Assembly (NCBI RefSeq): GCF_013386585.1
Contig: NZ_JACARO010000038.1
Coordinates: 62,001-126,000 of the forward strand
DNA length: 64,000 nucleotides
Source: Pseudomonas sp. P7548
Lineage (GTDB): Bacteria > Pseudomonadota > Gammaproteobacteria > Pseudomonadales > Pseudomonadaceae
Direction of reading: 5' to 3'
The position numbers and the translations under genes are program-made. The notes under the pieces were generated by a model. The model worked only from the letters and a program-made list of their open reading frames with translations. It searched no databases and was not told the DNA's origin. Shown here piece after piece: positions 1 to 9,500 of this stretch (position 1 is the first letter of the stretch; every line of letters begins with the position of its first letter).

Positions 1-142
1 GGGGCCAGGAAGGTGAGTTGGCCGGGCGCTTACGCGGCAGCGTACTAAATAGACCATTTACCTTATACAAACGTGTGGATTGAAATCAATCGCATGACTT
101 ATCTGCATTAATTAACTGCTTTGACATATGAAATTTCGGGAG
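1..142. other. Left-edge non-coding stretch
   Basis: No gene is recognisable. A 13-base string near position 16 (read on the minus strand GGCCAACTCACCT) is shared with the IS3-type remnant near 11.45 kb and sits in a wider stretch of about 21 matching bases out of 26. This hints at a second piece of the same mobile element, but it is too short to call. The rest is AT-rich and lies downstream of the SDR gene that ends at 143. Confidence 0.3.
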
Positions 143-1051
143 TTACTGGAGCCACAGCAAACGTCTAGGCTTGAAATCCAGCAGCTCTTTAGCGCGCAAA
201 TTTGAGGCACCACGAATTGCTTCATTGTAGAATAAAGCTTCTGAGCCAACGGTGCGCAAGGCTTGTTCTGCTGTTATGGAGCCAGGTAATGGCGCTCCCA
301 CCCACTTACTGAACGCCGGTAGCCACTCACTAACTGGGAGTGGGTTATCATCGACGATATTGTATACTCCGCACTCACTGTGTAGCGCTGCCACGGTCGC
401 TTCGATTGCATCATCCAGGTGAACAAATGACCACACACCGTTCCCTCGGCCGATGATCACCGACTCACCCTTCCTCGCTTGCTCTGCAATAGCGCCTGTC
501 GGGTGGTACCAAGTACCAGGTCCGTAGAAGAATCCGTACCGCAGCACTACCCCGGTCAGAGCTTGGCTTGCCAAAATCTCGTCTTCATATGCCTGAAAGG
601 TTCTTGCACTTTCTCCAACGACGCCAGGTGCATCAATGCACAACTTGGCGTCTTCAGCAGCTAACTCGCCTTCTGCCGCTTGGAGATAGAACCCGCGCGA
701 TTGCATGATGTAACGCTTAACCCCAAACTCTTCAGCTGCAGAGAGCAAATTCTTCCCACCTATTTGATGCAGCCGAGTGTCATTCGGCATGTACTTAATG
801 AGTTCGGCAGGATCTGCAGGGAGGAGAGTCAATTGGTCAATGACTACGTCAGGCTTGGCGTCCCGGATAGCGTCACGCACTGATTCCGTGTTAAATACAT
901 CAGCGACGACGGGTTTTGCGCCGATCCCTCGAAGAATATCTACCCCAGCACCTGCTCGGGTGATGCCAGTAACTTCATGACCAGCTGCGCAAAGCAGCCG
1001 AGTCAGTGGGACACCTACAGCGCCAGTTGCTCCAGCGATCAAGATTTTCAT
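143..1051 (-). CDS. NAD(P)-dependent epimerase/dehydratase-like SDR protein
   Basis: A 302-residue extended or atypical short-chain dehydrogenase/reductase. The N-terminus has a beta strand followed by GATGAVG (residues 7-13), the glycine-rich dinucleotide-binding turn of the Rossmann fold. The rest resembles NAD-dependent epimerase/dehydratase proteins. The usual YxxxK pair is not obvious, so it may be an NmrA-like or epimerase-like reductase rather than a classical dehydrogenase. It is the last gene of a three-gene minus-strand run (cupin, AhpD-like, SDR) with gaps of 4 and 11 bases, so it is almost certainly co-transcribed. Substrate unknown. The divergent MocR regulator at 2081 is the likely controller. 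Confidence 0.8.
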   Translation of the reverse strand: MKILIAGATGAVGVPLTRLLCAAGHEVTGITRAGAGVDILRGIGAKPVVADVFNTESVRDAIRDAKPDVVIDQLTLLPADPAELIKYMPNDTRLHQIGGKNLLSAAEEFGVKRYIMQSRGFYLQAAEGELAAEDAKLCIDAPGVVGESARTFQAYEDEILASQALTGVVLRYGFFYGPGTWYHPTGAIAEQARKGESVIIGRGNGVWSFVHLDDAIEATVAALHSECGVYNIVDDNPLPVSEWLPAFSKWVGAPLPGSITAEQALRTVGSEALFYNEAIRGASNLRAKELLDFKPRRLLWLQ

Positions 1052-1062
1052 AGTTCGTATCC

Positions 1063-1521
1063 TCAGTGATGGTCCAGCAAGGCTTGCGGTATGTTCCGGA
1101 AGCTAATAGCCATTCTGTTGTAGGAATTCATCAAGCTGACAGCGATTGTGAGATCCACCAGCTCACGCTCCTCAAACACTTTCCTTACTGCAACATATGC
1201 AGAGTCAGAAACCCCCGTGTCTGCGACCTTAGTGACCTGCTCAGCCCACGCTAGAGCTGCTTGCTCACGGGTGTCGAAAAGATTACCTGCCTCAGTCCAC
1301 GCTTGGACTAACGCTATTTTTTCGACCTTAACGCTTTTTTTGATCAGGTCGCGGGTATGCATATCCAAGCAGTAAGCGCAGTTGTTGATTTGCGAAACGC
1401 GCAGATAGACCAGATCAACAAGTACCTCATCCAAGCCACTTTGCATGACGTAGCCGTAGACACTGCCCAGCGCTTTCACTCCTGCAGGGGCGAGTTGGTT
1501 GTAGTCGAGCCGCCTAGTCAT
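1063..1521 (-). CDS. Carboxymuconolactone decarboxylase/AhpD-family protein
   Basis: A 152-residue AhpD-fold protein. The motif CAYCLDMH (Cys48, Cys51, His55) is the CxxC...H redox and proton-relay site of the alkylhydroperoxidase AhpD core. Proteins of this kind are thiol-dependent peroxidases or reductases; despite the family name a true decarboxylase role is unlikely. The start at 1521 is chosen because GAGGAG lies just upstream and because a longer frame would run into the preceding cupin gene. The stop of the cupin and this start are only 4 bases apart, indicating translational coupling. It is a paralogue of the AhpD-like gene at 4524. Confidence 0.85.
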   Translation of the reverse strand: MTRRLDYNQLAPAGVKALGSVYGYVMQSGLDEVLVDLVYLRVSQINNCAYCLDMHTRDLIKKSVKVEKIALVQAWTEAGNLFDTREQAALAWAEQVTKVADTGVSDSAYVAVRKVFEERELVDLTIAVSLMNSYNRMAISFRNIPQALLDHH

Positions 1522-1525
1522 GAGG

Positions 1526-1957
1526 TTACTCCTCACCCTGGTTTTTAACGGGGGTTGTGAGCGCTTTGTCATTGGAGTCAACGACGAATACCGCAAGTAG
1601 TTTGGCCGGTTCGGTCTTGCTTGCGTTCCGGCTCACAGGATGACGCGAGCCTGGATTTTCAAACCAGCTTTCGCCTGCTTTAAAGATCTGTTTAGGTCCG
1701 TCATTCACCTGCGACTCGATCGACCCCGACACTACGTAGGCGTAGATGAAAGCGGATTTCGCATGAACATGGGATGGCGAGGCAGCTCCTGGGGCGTATT
1801 CAACCTCAACTGCGACCAGCGATTTTCCTGGAATATTCGGTATGGCGTGCTCAAAGTTTGGCTTCACCACTTCACTCTGGCCATGCGCTTGAGCCGACAT
1901 CGCGCTTATGAGCAAAACGCCACTGAAAAGAGCAACTGTGAGATTGAAATGCTTCAT
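1526..1957 (-). CDS. Secreted cupin-domain protein
   Basis: A 143-residue protein with a signal peptide (Lys3, hydrophobic core, cleavage near SAQA at about residue 24), so it is periplasmic. One cupin barrel follows. The metal-site motif is visible as SHVHAKSAF (two histidines) with a later PGSRHPVSRN (a third histidine). Single-domain cupins of this sort are often stress- or aldehyde-responsive and have no firm enzymatic assignment. It is the first gene of the cupin / AhpD-like / SDR operon and is read divergently from the MocR gene across about 120 bases, which should hold both promoters and the regulator's operator. Confidence 0.8.
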   Translation of the reverse strand: MKHFNLTVALFSGVLLISAMSAQAHGQSEVVKPNFEHAIPNIPGKSLVAVEVEYAPGAASPSHVHAKSAFIYAYVVSGSIESQVNDGPKQIFKAGESWFENPGSRHPVSRNASKTEPAKLLAVFVVDSNDKALTTPVKNQGEE

Positions 1958-2080
1958 TATTGCGTCCTCATGGACTGGGTGGAAGCTCAGTATTCACACT
2001 AGCTGGTGTATGAAAAAGCCCCAAAAAAGCATTATTTTTTTGTACCACGCCGACCTCCCAGGTCTAACGGAACGGAACGC

Positions 2081-3487
2081 ATGACTCTAAATTTTCAGCT
2101 CGACCGAACCATACGCACACCACTGACCGAGCAAATCCAGCGATCAATCACAAAAGCCATTGAGTCAGGAGTATTGTCTCCAGGTGCACGGCTTCCCTCT
2201 TGGGTTGACCTAGCAGCGCAGCTTGGGGTGTCGCGAGGCACAGTGCGCGCTGCGTATGAAATGCTAATGGATGCACAGTTGGTGGTTGCATCCAGAAGTG
2301 CTGGAACGAGGGTTTCTGATCGCCCGGCTATTCTTTTGAAGGAAACTATACAGCCGCCCGATACAGGGTTCATGGAACTCTACAAGGAGTTTACGGCAGG
2401 TCCGGCCATCTTCCAGTTAGGTGTTCCGGCTCATGAAACCGTACCTGCGAAGCTGTTCAGTCAAATTCGGTCCCATGCAATGCACTCAGAGCGTCGCGGT
2501 TCGGCCCTGTACCCGGATCCACGCGGTGAGTTCGAATTACGACGGGTGATCGCGGCATACCTTGCCATTGCTCGAGGCATCGAGTGTCTTCCATCTCAGA
2601 TCATCATTACCAACGGCTTTGCCGGGGGGTTAGGTTTGGCATTACAAGCGCTGGATCTAAGAGGCCGTAGCGCCTGGATTGAGGACCCATGTTTCCCATT
2701 TTCTCGAAAAGGTTTAGAGCTTGCCGGTCTTAAGCCCATTGCCATCCCAGTAGATTCGGAAGGCCTAGATGTCGAACAGGCGAGGAAGCTCGAAAGTGAT
2801 GTCGCATTGGCGCTATTGACCCCTGGCCAGCAGGCTCCTTTGGGTATGACGCTTTCCTTAGCTAGACGCCTGAGTCTGCTGAGGTGGGCAACAGAATCTG
2901 GTGGTTGGATCATTGAAGATGACTACCTAAGCGAGCTGCAGCTGGAGAGCCGAGCCGCTTCTGCGCTCGCTTCGCTGGACCGCGATGGCCGTGTCATTCA
3001 CATCGGCTCCTTCAGCAAAACGTTGAGCCCAACGATTCGCTTGGGATTCGTGGTAGCGCCTCCAACTTTGGCTCCGAGATTGAGTGAAATTGCTACATGT
3101 CTTAGCCCAGCACCAGGACCCGCCGTCCAGCTCGCCACGGCGAAATTCATCCACCAAGGCCATTACCTCCGACATCTGCGTCGGGCCAAAAGGCTTTACT
3201 GCACCCAAAGAGATGAGCTGCTGAAAACAATTGCCAACAGCGACGTACGTGCTGAGATCTCCACCGCAGGCTTAGCTGTGCTACTGAAACTGCCAACAGG
3301 GTCTCCAGATCTTAAAATCGCTCGGGAGGCATCAATCTTTGGGATGTCTCCAGGAGCCCTTAGCCCTTGGTACTCATGTCCAGAGCGTGCTGAGGCAGCT
3401 TTAATGCTCGGCATTACAACCAGCTCGAACCGACACTTAAAAGTGTCTTGCGATCGACTCAGTGAACTCATTCGTCGCCACACTTGA
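2081..3487 (+). CDS. MocR/PdxR-type transcriptional regulator (GntR HTH fused to aminotransferase)
   Basis: About 468 residues. An N-terminal GntR-type winged helix (LPSWVDLAAQLGVSRGTVRAA is typical) is joined to a fold-type I aminotransferase-like domain that normally binds pyridoxal phosphate. The Schiff-base lysine sits in SFSKTLSP (about Lys313). Family members sense PLP adducts or amino compounds and usually regulate the divergent operon; here that is the cupin / AhpD-like / SDR operon. The start at 2081 is preferred over 2006 because the GntR fold starts immediately after it and a purine-rich GGAACGGAACG lies upstream. The ligand cannot be inferred from sequence. Confidence 0.85.
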   Translation: MTLNFQLDRTIRTPLTEQIQRSITKAIESGVLSPGARLPSWVDLAAQLGVSRGTVRAAYEMLMDAQLVVASRSAGTRVSDRPAILLKETIQPPDTGFMELYKEFTAGPAIFQLGVPAHETVPAKLFSQIRSHAMHSERRGSALYPDPRGEFELRRVIAAYLAIARGIECLPSQIIITNGFAGGLGLALQALDLRGRSAWIEDPCFPFSRKGLELAGLKPIAIPVDSEGLDVEQARKLESDVALALLTPGQQAPLGMTLSLARRLSLLRWATESGGWIIEDDYLSELQLESRAASALASLDRDGRVIHIGSFSKTLSPTIRLGFVVAPPTLAPRLSEIATCLSPAPGPAVQLATAKFIHQGHYLRHLRRAKRLYCTQRDELLKTIANSDVRAEISTAGLAVLLKLPTGSPDLKIAREASIFGMSPGALSPWYSCPERAEAALMLGITTSSNRHLKVSCDRLSELIRRHT

Positions 3488-3495
3488 GCTCACGT

Positions 3496-4416
3496 TCATT
3501 CCGATAGCGACCATAATGGGTCGTTGGCCATAAGCGTGGTCACCCAATCGGTAAACGCACGAACTCTAGCAGAGAGATGCCGGGTGTAAGGGTACACTAT
3601 CGATATAGGCATGCTAGTCATATGCCAGTCAGCCAGCACTCTTACCAGGGCCCCAGTATTGAAGTGAGGGACGGCCTCAGCGGTGGGGAGAAATGCGATA
3701 CCCAGTCCCGCGACGGCTGCGGCGGCTGTTGCGCTGCCATTGTTGAAATACATGGATGGTTGGTGATCTAGGGTGAAGCTTTCGTCTCCCCGCGTAAGAG
3801 TTGGGATAAAACGCTTATCTGTCGCCGGAAACTTGAAGCCCAAGTGCTTGTGATGTGGCAACTCTGCCGGACTCTGGATAGGACCAACGCCAGCTAAGTA
3901 TGTTGGAGAGGCGCAAAAACAGAATCTCATCTGCCCAATCGCGCGAGATACGAGATCCTGGTCCATAATCATTCCAGCTCGGATGGCGCAGTCTACGCCT
4001 TCTTGGACCAAATCGACGACACGTTCGCTACAGCCTATATCGAGGCGAATCTCGGGAAACTCTGAAGCGAAATTCGAGAGTGCAGGGATTAAGAAGAAGA
4101 TCCCAACGGGAGACGCCATCTCGACACGCACTCGGCCCCTCACGACATATCGGCTCTGTGATGTCGACGCCTCCAGTTCGTCTACATCGTCTATCACCGC
4201 TCGCGCTCTTACGTAGTAGGCAGCACCCTCTGGTGTCGAGGATACCTTTCGGGTGGTGCGGTGCAAGAGCTTGACACCAAGCAGAGTTTCCAGGGCCAGC
4301 ACCTGACCCGAAATGGTCGTCTTGGCAAGGGACAAGGAGTCTGCTGCTCCACTGAAGCTTCCAACCTCTATTATGCGGCAGAACGCTCGCATCGCTGCCA
4401 GTCGATCTAGCGCCAT
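3496..4416 (-). CDS. LysR-family regulator (CrgA-like), divergent from AhpD/RND module
   Basis: 306 residues with an N-terminal winged helix-turn-helix (about residues 17-37, AADSLSLAKTTISGQVLALE) and a C-terminal type-2 periplasmic-binding-like effector domain. It is divergent from the AhpD-like gene at 4524, with 107 bases between starts. It is a close paralogue of the LysR at 29127-30044: both share the opening DRL.AMRAFCRI and the segment LLHRTTRKVS. The intergenic region holds an element (4428-4464) repeated at two other places in the island. The likely role is control of the AhpD-like gene and the RND pump downstream, as MexT does for MexEF-OprN, but the effector is unknown. Confidence 0.85.
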   Translation of the reverse strand: MALDRLAAMRAFCRIIEVGSFSGAADSLSLAKTTISGQVLALETLLGVKLLHRTTRKVSSTPEGAAYYVRARAVIDDVDELEASTSQSRYVVRGRVRVEMASPVGIFFLIPALSNFASEFPEIRLDIGCSERVVDLVQEGVDCAIRAGMIMDQDLVSRAIGQMRFCFCASPTYLAGVGPIQSPAELPHHKHLGFKFPATDKRFIPTLTRGDESFTLDHQPSMYFNNGSATAAAAVAGLGIAFLPTAEAVPHFNTGALVRVLADWHMTSMPISIVYPYTRHLSARVRAFTDWVTTLMANDPLWSLSE

Positions 4417-4427
4417 TGTCTGTCCAT

Positions 4428-4464
4428 CCGTACAAATAAAACGATTTTACCTAGTTTATCCGAG
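4428..4464. promoter_or_regulatory. Conserved LysR-associated promoter/operator element, copy A
   Basis: CCGTA at 4428 and AGTTTATC at 4453, followed by an A/G-rich triplet. The same two blocks occur at 14602/14627 and 30056/30081. In all three copies 11 bases separate the LysR start codon from CCGTA, and the blocks start 25 bases apart. This constant geometry next to a LysR start fits an autoregulatory or activator site. Confidence 0.6.
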
Positions 4465-4523
4465 ATCATGGTTTTACTAAACTTTCCCTATGCCATCGAT
4501 GTGGCGGATAACTGGAGTATATT

Positions 4524-4964
4524 ATGAGCAACAAACGTATCAATTACTATGAAGCTGCCCCTCAGGCAATGAAAGCCATGATGGGTCTGGAAAAGGCGGT
4601 CTCCCAATCTATACTGCCAGCGTCGTTGCGAGAATTGGTTCGGATTCGCGCTTCGCAGATCAACAGCTGCGCCTACTGCATCGATATGCACACTGCCGAT
4701 GCTTCGAAAGCAGGTGAAACCACACGCCGCCTGATGGCAGTGAGTGCCTGGAAAGAGACTCCTTTCTTCGATGCCCGCGAGCGCGCTGCACTGCTGTGGA
4801 CCGAAACACTCACCCTTGTCGCGGAAAAGCATGCGCCCGACGAGATTTACGATGAGGTGGCCGCTCACTTCAACGAGCAGGAGTTGTCAGAGTTGACGTT
4901 TGTGATTGCAGCTATCAACGCTTGGAACCGTTTCGGCGTCGGCTTCGCCATGCAGCCGAAGTAA
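4524..4964 (+). CDS. AhpD-family (carboxymuconolactone decarboxylase-like) protein
   Basis: 146 residues with the AhpD-core signature CAYCIDMH (Cys49, Cys52, His56). It is homologous to the gene at 1063-1521. The expected function is a thiol-based peroxidase or reductase, perhaps handling electrophiles or organic peroxides. It lies directly downstream of the LysR-associated element and before the small periplasmic protein and RND pump genes. A gap of 134 bases before the next gene leaves room for a separate promoter. The start ATG at 4524 has GGAG upstream. Its pairing with an efflux pump suggests a joint response to a reactive or quinone-like compound; this is inference from neighbourhood. 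Confidence 0.85.
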   Translation: MSNKRINYYEAAPQAMKAMMGLEKAVSQSILPASLRELVRIRASQINSCAYCIDMHTADASKAGETTRRLMAVSAWKETPFFDARERAALLWTETLTLVAEKHAPDEIYDEVAAHFNEQELSELTFVIAAINAWNRFGVGFAMQPK

Positions 4965-5098
4965 TACCCTCTCCAAAATTTAGGGTGTTTGGTAGTTCAC
5001 GATAACTTTCCTTCCTGCCAATAGCTATCAAACACTTTCTATAACATAATTTTTTTGATTTTGCGTACTTCTGTGAGCAAAATTTTTATTGAGTTATT

Positions 5099-5332
5099 AT
5101 GCAAATTATTGCTAAAACATTCGCTGTTGTTGTCTTGGCGCTGCCAGTGTTTGCACACGCATCAGACGGTGCAGAAGCCGCAGAGCGCTTCAAAGAGCAA
5201 AACAAAGCCACTTTCGCTCAACACGCGAAAGTTCGGGCGGATCGCGAAAAGCGTGAACTGAAAGTTTCTAAAGAATTGACCAAGAATGCTAGCAGCGCAA
5301 GCAGCCAGCGTGAAGGAAGCTCTGCTGAGTAA
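5099..5332 (+). CDS. Small secreted, highly charged protein preceding the RND operon
   Basis: 77 residues. The first 21 form a clear signal peptide (two basic or polar residues, AVVVLALPVFA, cleavage after AHA). The mature part begins SDGAEAAERFKEQ and is rich in Lys, Arg, Glu and Ala, with predicted helical character and no cysteine. I recognise no named family. A second copy with the same signal peptide ending and mature start (FAHASDGAEA) lies at 30643, also just before an RND adaptor remnant. The two therefore travel together, and the protein may be a periplasmic accessory of this pump family. Only 45 bases separate it from the adaptor gene. Confidence 0.75.
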   Translation: MQIIAKTFAVVVLALPVFAHASDGAEAAERFKEQNKATFAQHAKVRADREKRELKVSKELTKNASSASSQREGSSAE

Positions 5333-5377
5333 TTTTAAATTTTTGATCACCCTATCGATGTAAAAAAGGAAAACTCC

Positions 5378-6532
5378 GTGCGTGCCTCCTCAGTCGCAGC
5401 TACTAGTTTAGCTGCCACTTTTCTGCTTATCAGTGGTTGTAATAAAGAAGCTGAATCAAAACTACTAGCAGCCTCTCCGGCTGTTGATGTGGTCAGCGTA
5501 ACCGTCCAGCAAGTAAAACCATGGGATAAATTTAATGGCCGTGTTGGAGCTGTGGAGACGGTTTCGATCCTCCCTCACGTCAGTGGTTATATCACTAAGG
5601 TCGCGTACCAAGAAGGAAGCGAAGTAAAAAAAGGGGACCTTCTTTTCATCGTTGACCAGCGACCATATCGAGCCGCATTGGCCAGTGCCCAAGCTCGATT
5701 GGAGCAGTCCCGCGCCTCCCTCGCTTTTGCGAAGCAGCAGAATCATCGAGCTCAACAGCTCGTCAAAACTAATGCCATTTCCACGGAAGAAGCTGAGCAG
5801 AAGCTTGCAGCCTATGAGCAAGGCGTCGCAGAAGTGCATGCTGCTGAAGCCGCAGTAACAACTGCAACCTTGGATCTTGAGTTCACCGAGGTCCGTTCGC
5901 CTATTAACGGGCGCACGAGCCGAGCACAGCTGACAGTAGGGAATTTGGCGGTCGCCGACCAGTCAGTTTTAACGTCTGTAGTTTCTCAAGACCCTGTCTA
6001 TGTTTATTTTGATCCAGATGAGCAGAGCTTCTTGAGTTACCAGAAGCGGCTTAAAGCGTCTCAGACAACCAGCGTGCGCATTGGTCTGACAAGCGATGAG
6101 AACTACCCGTATGAAGGCGACCTCACGTTTGTCGATAATCAAGTTGATTCCGCCACCGGTACTATCCGAGCCCGAGCGACTTTGAAAAATCCAGACAGAA
6201 TGTTGACACCTGGCCTTTACGCCAAAGTCGAGCTTTCCGTTGGCGGCTCTGAAGAGATGGCGTTGGTGCCCGAGCGAGCGATCTTGAGTGATCAAGATAA
6301 GAAATACGTCTATACATTGAGCGACGACAATAAAGCCGAGAAGCGCTATGTCGAGCTTGGAAAGCTAGTTGGGCATAAGCGTGTTATCACCGCCGGTCTA
6401 GAAAAGACTGATCGAGTGGTGGTTTCCGGCCTTCAACAGATTTATGCAACCGGAACACCTGTCTCTCCCAATTTACTTGGTCCCGAAAATATCGGCATAA
6501 AAATTTCTAGTGCCAACGAAAGCTCGAAATAA
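5378..6532 (+). CDS. RND efflux periplasmic adaptor (MexE-like membrane fusion lipoprotein)
   Basis: 384 residues, starting at GTG 5378 with AAAAAGGA upstream. It is a lipoprotein: LISGC puts the lipidated cysteine at residue 21. After it come the two half-lipoyl segments (VSGYITKVAYQEGSEVKKGD on one side, TEVRSPINGRTS on the other) flanking an alpha-hairpin of about residues 100-165. A beta-barrel and a membrane-proximal domain follow. Order and motifs resemble MexE. It bridges the inner-membrane pump (6551) and the outer-membrane channel (9723) encoded next. A truncated paralogue lies at 30931-31193. Confidence 0.9.
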   Translation: MRASSVAATSLAATFLLISGCNKEAESKLLAASPAVDVVSVTVQQVKPWDKFNGRVGAVETVSILPHVSGYITKVAYQEGSEVKKGDLLFIVDQRPYRAALASAQARLEQSRASLAFAKQQNHRAQQLVKTNAISTEEAEQKLAAYEQGVAEVHAAEAAVTTATLDLEFTEVRSPINGRTSRAQLTVGNLAVADQSVLTSVVSQDPVYVYFDPDEQSFLSYQKRLKASQTTSVRIGLTSDENYPYEGDLTFVDNQVDSATGTIRARATLKNPDRMLTPGLYAKVELSVGGSEEMALVPERAILSDQDKKYVYTLSDDNKAEKRYVELGKLVGHKRVITAGLEKTDRVVVSGLQQIYATGTPVSPNLLGPENIGIKISSANESSK

Positions 6533-6550
6533 ACTGCAAAGGCCAGCCCC

Positions 6551-9500
6551 ATGGATTTCTCAAAATTCTTTATTGACAGGCCAATCTTCGCGATTGTCCT
6601 GTCGATCGTTATTTTCGCAGCTGGGTTGATAGCAATCCCGCTGTTGCCGGTTGGCGAATACCCAGAAGTTGTTCCGCCGACCGTGGTGGTCAAGGCGACA
6701 TATCCAGGTGCTAACCCCAAAGAGATCGCGGAATCGGTGGCGGTGCCGCTGGAGGAAGCCATCAATGGTGTGGAGGACATGGTGTACCTGAAATCGGTTG
6801 CCAGTTCCGATGGCACGCTGCAGGTTGTCGTCACCTTCAATTCAAAGGTGGACCCTGACACGGCCGCTGTGCGCGTCCAGAACAGGGTAAGCCAGGCTCT
6901 TTCACGTCTGCCCGAATCGGTGCGCCAATACGGCATAACTACGCAGAAACAATCTCCGACACCGCTAATGTACGTGGACATGTATTCCAGCAGTGAGAAA
7001 TACGACGCTCTGTATCTGCGAAATTATCTCCGCCTACATGTGAAGGATGAGCTGGCTCGTATCCCGGGGATTGGCGATGTTGTGCTTTATGGCTCCGGTG
7101 ATTATGCAATGCGGATCTGGCTTGATCCAAATAAGCTCGCAACACGCGGCATCACTGCTCAAGACGCGATCAATGCCATTCGCCAGCAGAACGTCCAGGT
7201 CTCAGCGGGGCAACTCGGTGCTGAACCTTCTCCACAAAATACGGATTTTCTGATTTCCATCAACGTCCAGGGCAGGCTGAAAACGGAGCAGGAGTTTTCC
7301 GATATCGTCCTGAAATCAGGACGTGATGGCCAGATTTCTCGGCTCTCCGATGTCGCACGTATTCAAGTGGATTCTGGCGATTACACGATGCGAGTATTCC
7401 GGGGGAAAAATGAAGAGGTTGCAGTCGGAATATTCTTGACGCCTGGAGCTAACGCAATTGACGTCGCCAACAAGGTCTACTCGAAACTTGACGCGTTGTC
7501 GAAAGACTTCCCAGAGGGGGTCAAATACGTGAGTGTTTGGGACCCAACTTTGTTCGTACGCGACTCGATTAGCGCGGTACAGCACACGCTGTTCGAGGCC
7601 ATGATCCTGATCGTTTTGGTAGTAGTAATCTTCCTGCAAACGTGGCGAGCCTCGATCATTCCATTGATCGCTGTGCCTGTGTCGATCGTTGGCACCTTCG
7701 CCTTCTTGTACCTGTTCGGCTACTCAATTAACACACTCACACTGTTTGGCATGGTTTTGGCGATTGGCATCGTCGTCGACGACGCAATCGTGGTAGTCGA
7801 AAACGTTGAGCGAAATATCGAGCTTGGCCAGACGCCGCTACAAGCCGCGCACCAAGCTATGCGGGAGGTTTCGGGTCCGATTCTGGCGATCGGCCTAGTT
7901 CTGTGTGCAGTCTTCATACCCATGGCATTCATGAGCGGAGTGACAGGCCAGTTCTACAAGCAGTTCGCTGTCACCATCGCAATTTCAACGGTGATATCGA
8001 CGGTCAACTCCCTGACCCTTTCCCCAGCACTCGCAGCCAAGCTGTTGCGCCATCACGATAGCCCGAAAGATAGGCTGACCCGATGGATGGATTTTTCTTT
8101 GGGTTGGCTGCTGCGGCCGTTCAATCGATTTTTCAATCACAGCTCGGAGCGTTATGAGAGCAGCATCGCCAGGTTGCTTCCGCGCAAAGGACCAGTTTTC
8201 GTTGTTTACGCCGCACTTTTAGGTGTGACTGGACTGCTCTTCAACACAATCCCGACTGGCTTCATTCCCAATCAGGACAAGCTTTATCTCTTTGCAGGTG
8301 CGACTCTACCTCCCGGAGCATCGCTCTCTCGCTCTGACGCTGTGGCCCGAGAGATGGCTGCAATCGCTATGACTGTTGATGGAGTGGACTATGCCAACTC
8401 GTATGTTGGCTCCAACGCGCTGCAGAATACTGCAACGCCGAACCTGGTAACGTCCTATGTCCTCCTCAAGCCTTTCAGTGAGCGCACACGAAGCGCAGAG
8501 GACATCAACGCGGAACTGAACACAAAGTTTGCAGCGATCAAAGACGGTGCCGCCTATGCGCTATTGCCCCCGCCAATCCAGGGTTTAGGTAATGGTTCGG
8601 GATATTCGCTGTTCCTGACGGACCGTGGTGGCCTAGGGTATGCCGCGCTGCAGGAGGCGCTGGATAAATTTCAAGCTGAAGTAGCTAGCACTCCGGGCAT
8701 GACTTTCCCAGTCAGTTCCTACCAATCCAATATCCCTCAATTGGAGGTGAAGGTTGATCGCGTTAAAGCTCAAGCTCAGGGCTTAGAGCTGCCTGCAATT
8801 TTTGACACTCTTCAGACCTATCTGGGATCCGTTTACGTAAATGACTTCAACATGTTTGGACGGGTCTACCGCGTCGTTGCTCAGGCCGATTCCAGCTTCC
8901 GACAAACCGCTGAAGACGTCGGTAACCTTCGCGTTCGTAATGCTCAAGGGGGCATGGTGCCACTGAGCGCAGTAGTTAATATTTCCTCGACGTTTGGGCC
9001 CGACCCGGTCATGCGCTTCAACGGTTTCCCCGCAGCTGATTTGATTGGCGATGCAGATCCCAAAGTCATGTCATCCGGCGACGTTATCAAGAAGCTTGAA
9101 GAAATCGCCGTTCGCACCTTACCTCGAGGCATCGACCTAGAGTGGACGGACCTCAGCTATCAGCAAGTAACCCAGAGCAACACAGCCATCATTGTGTTCC
9201 CCATTGCAGTATTGCTTGCATTCCTGGTGCTGGCTGCACTATACGAAAGCTGGACGTTGCCATTAGCAGTCATTCTGATTGTGCCGGTCTGTATGTTCGC
9301 TGCACTTGTAGGCGTCTGGCTTGCGGGTGGAGATAACAACGTCTTCGTCCAAGTCGGCCTAGTAGTACTAATGGGGCTGGCATGCAAGAACGCGATTTTG
9401 ATCGTCGAATTTGCTCGCGAGCTGGAAATGCAGGGACGTGGGACCATCGAAGCGGCGCTAGAAGCATGTCGACTGCGCTTGCGACCCATCGTCATGACAT

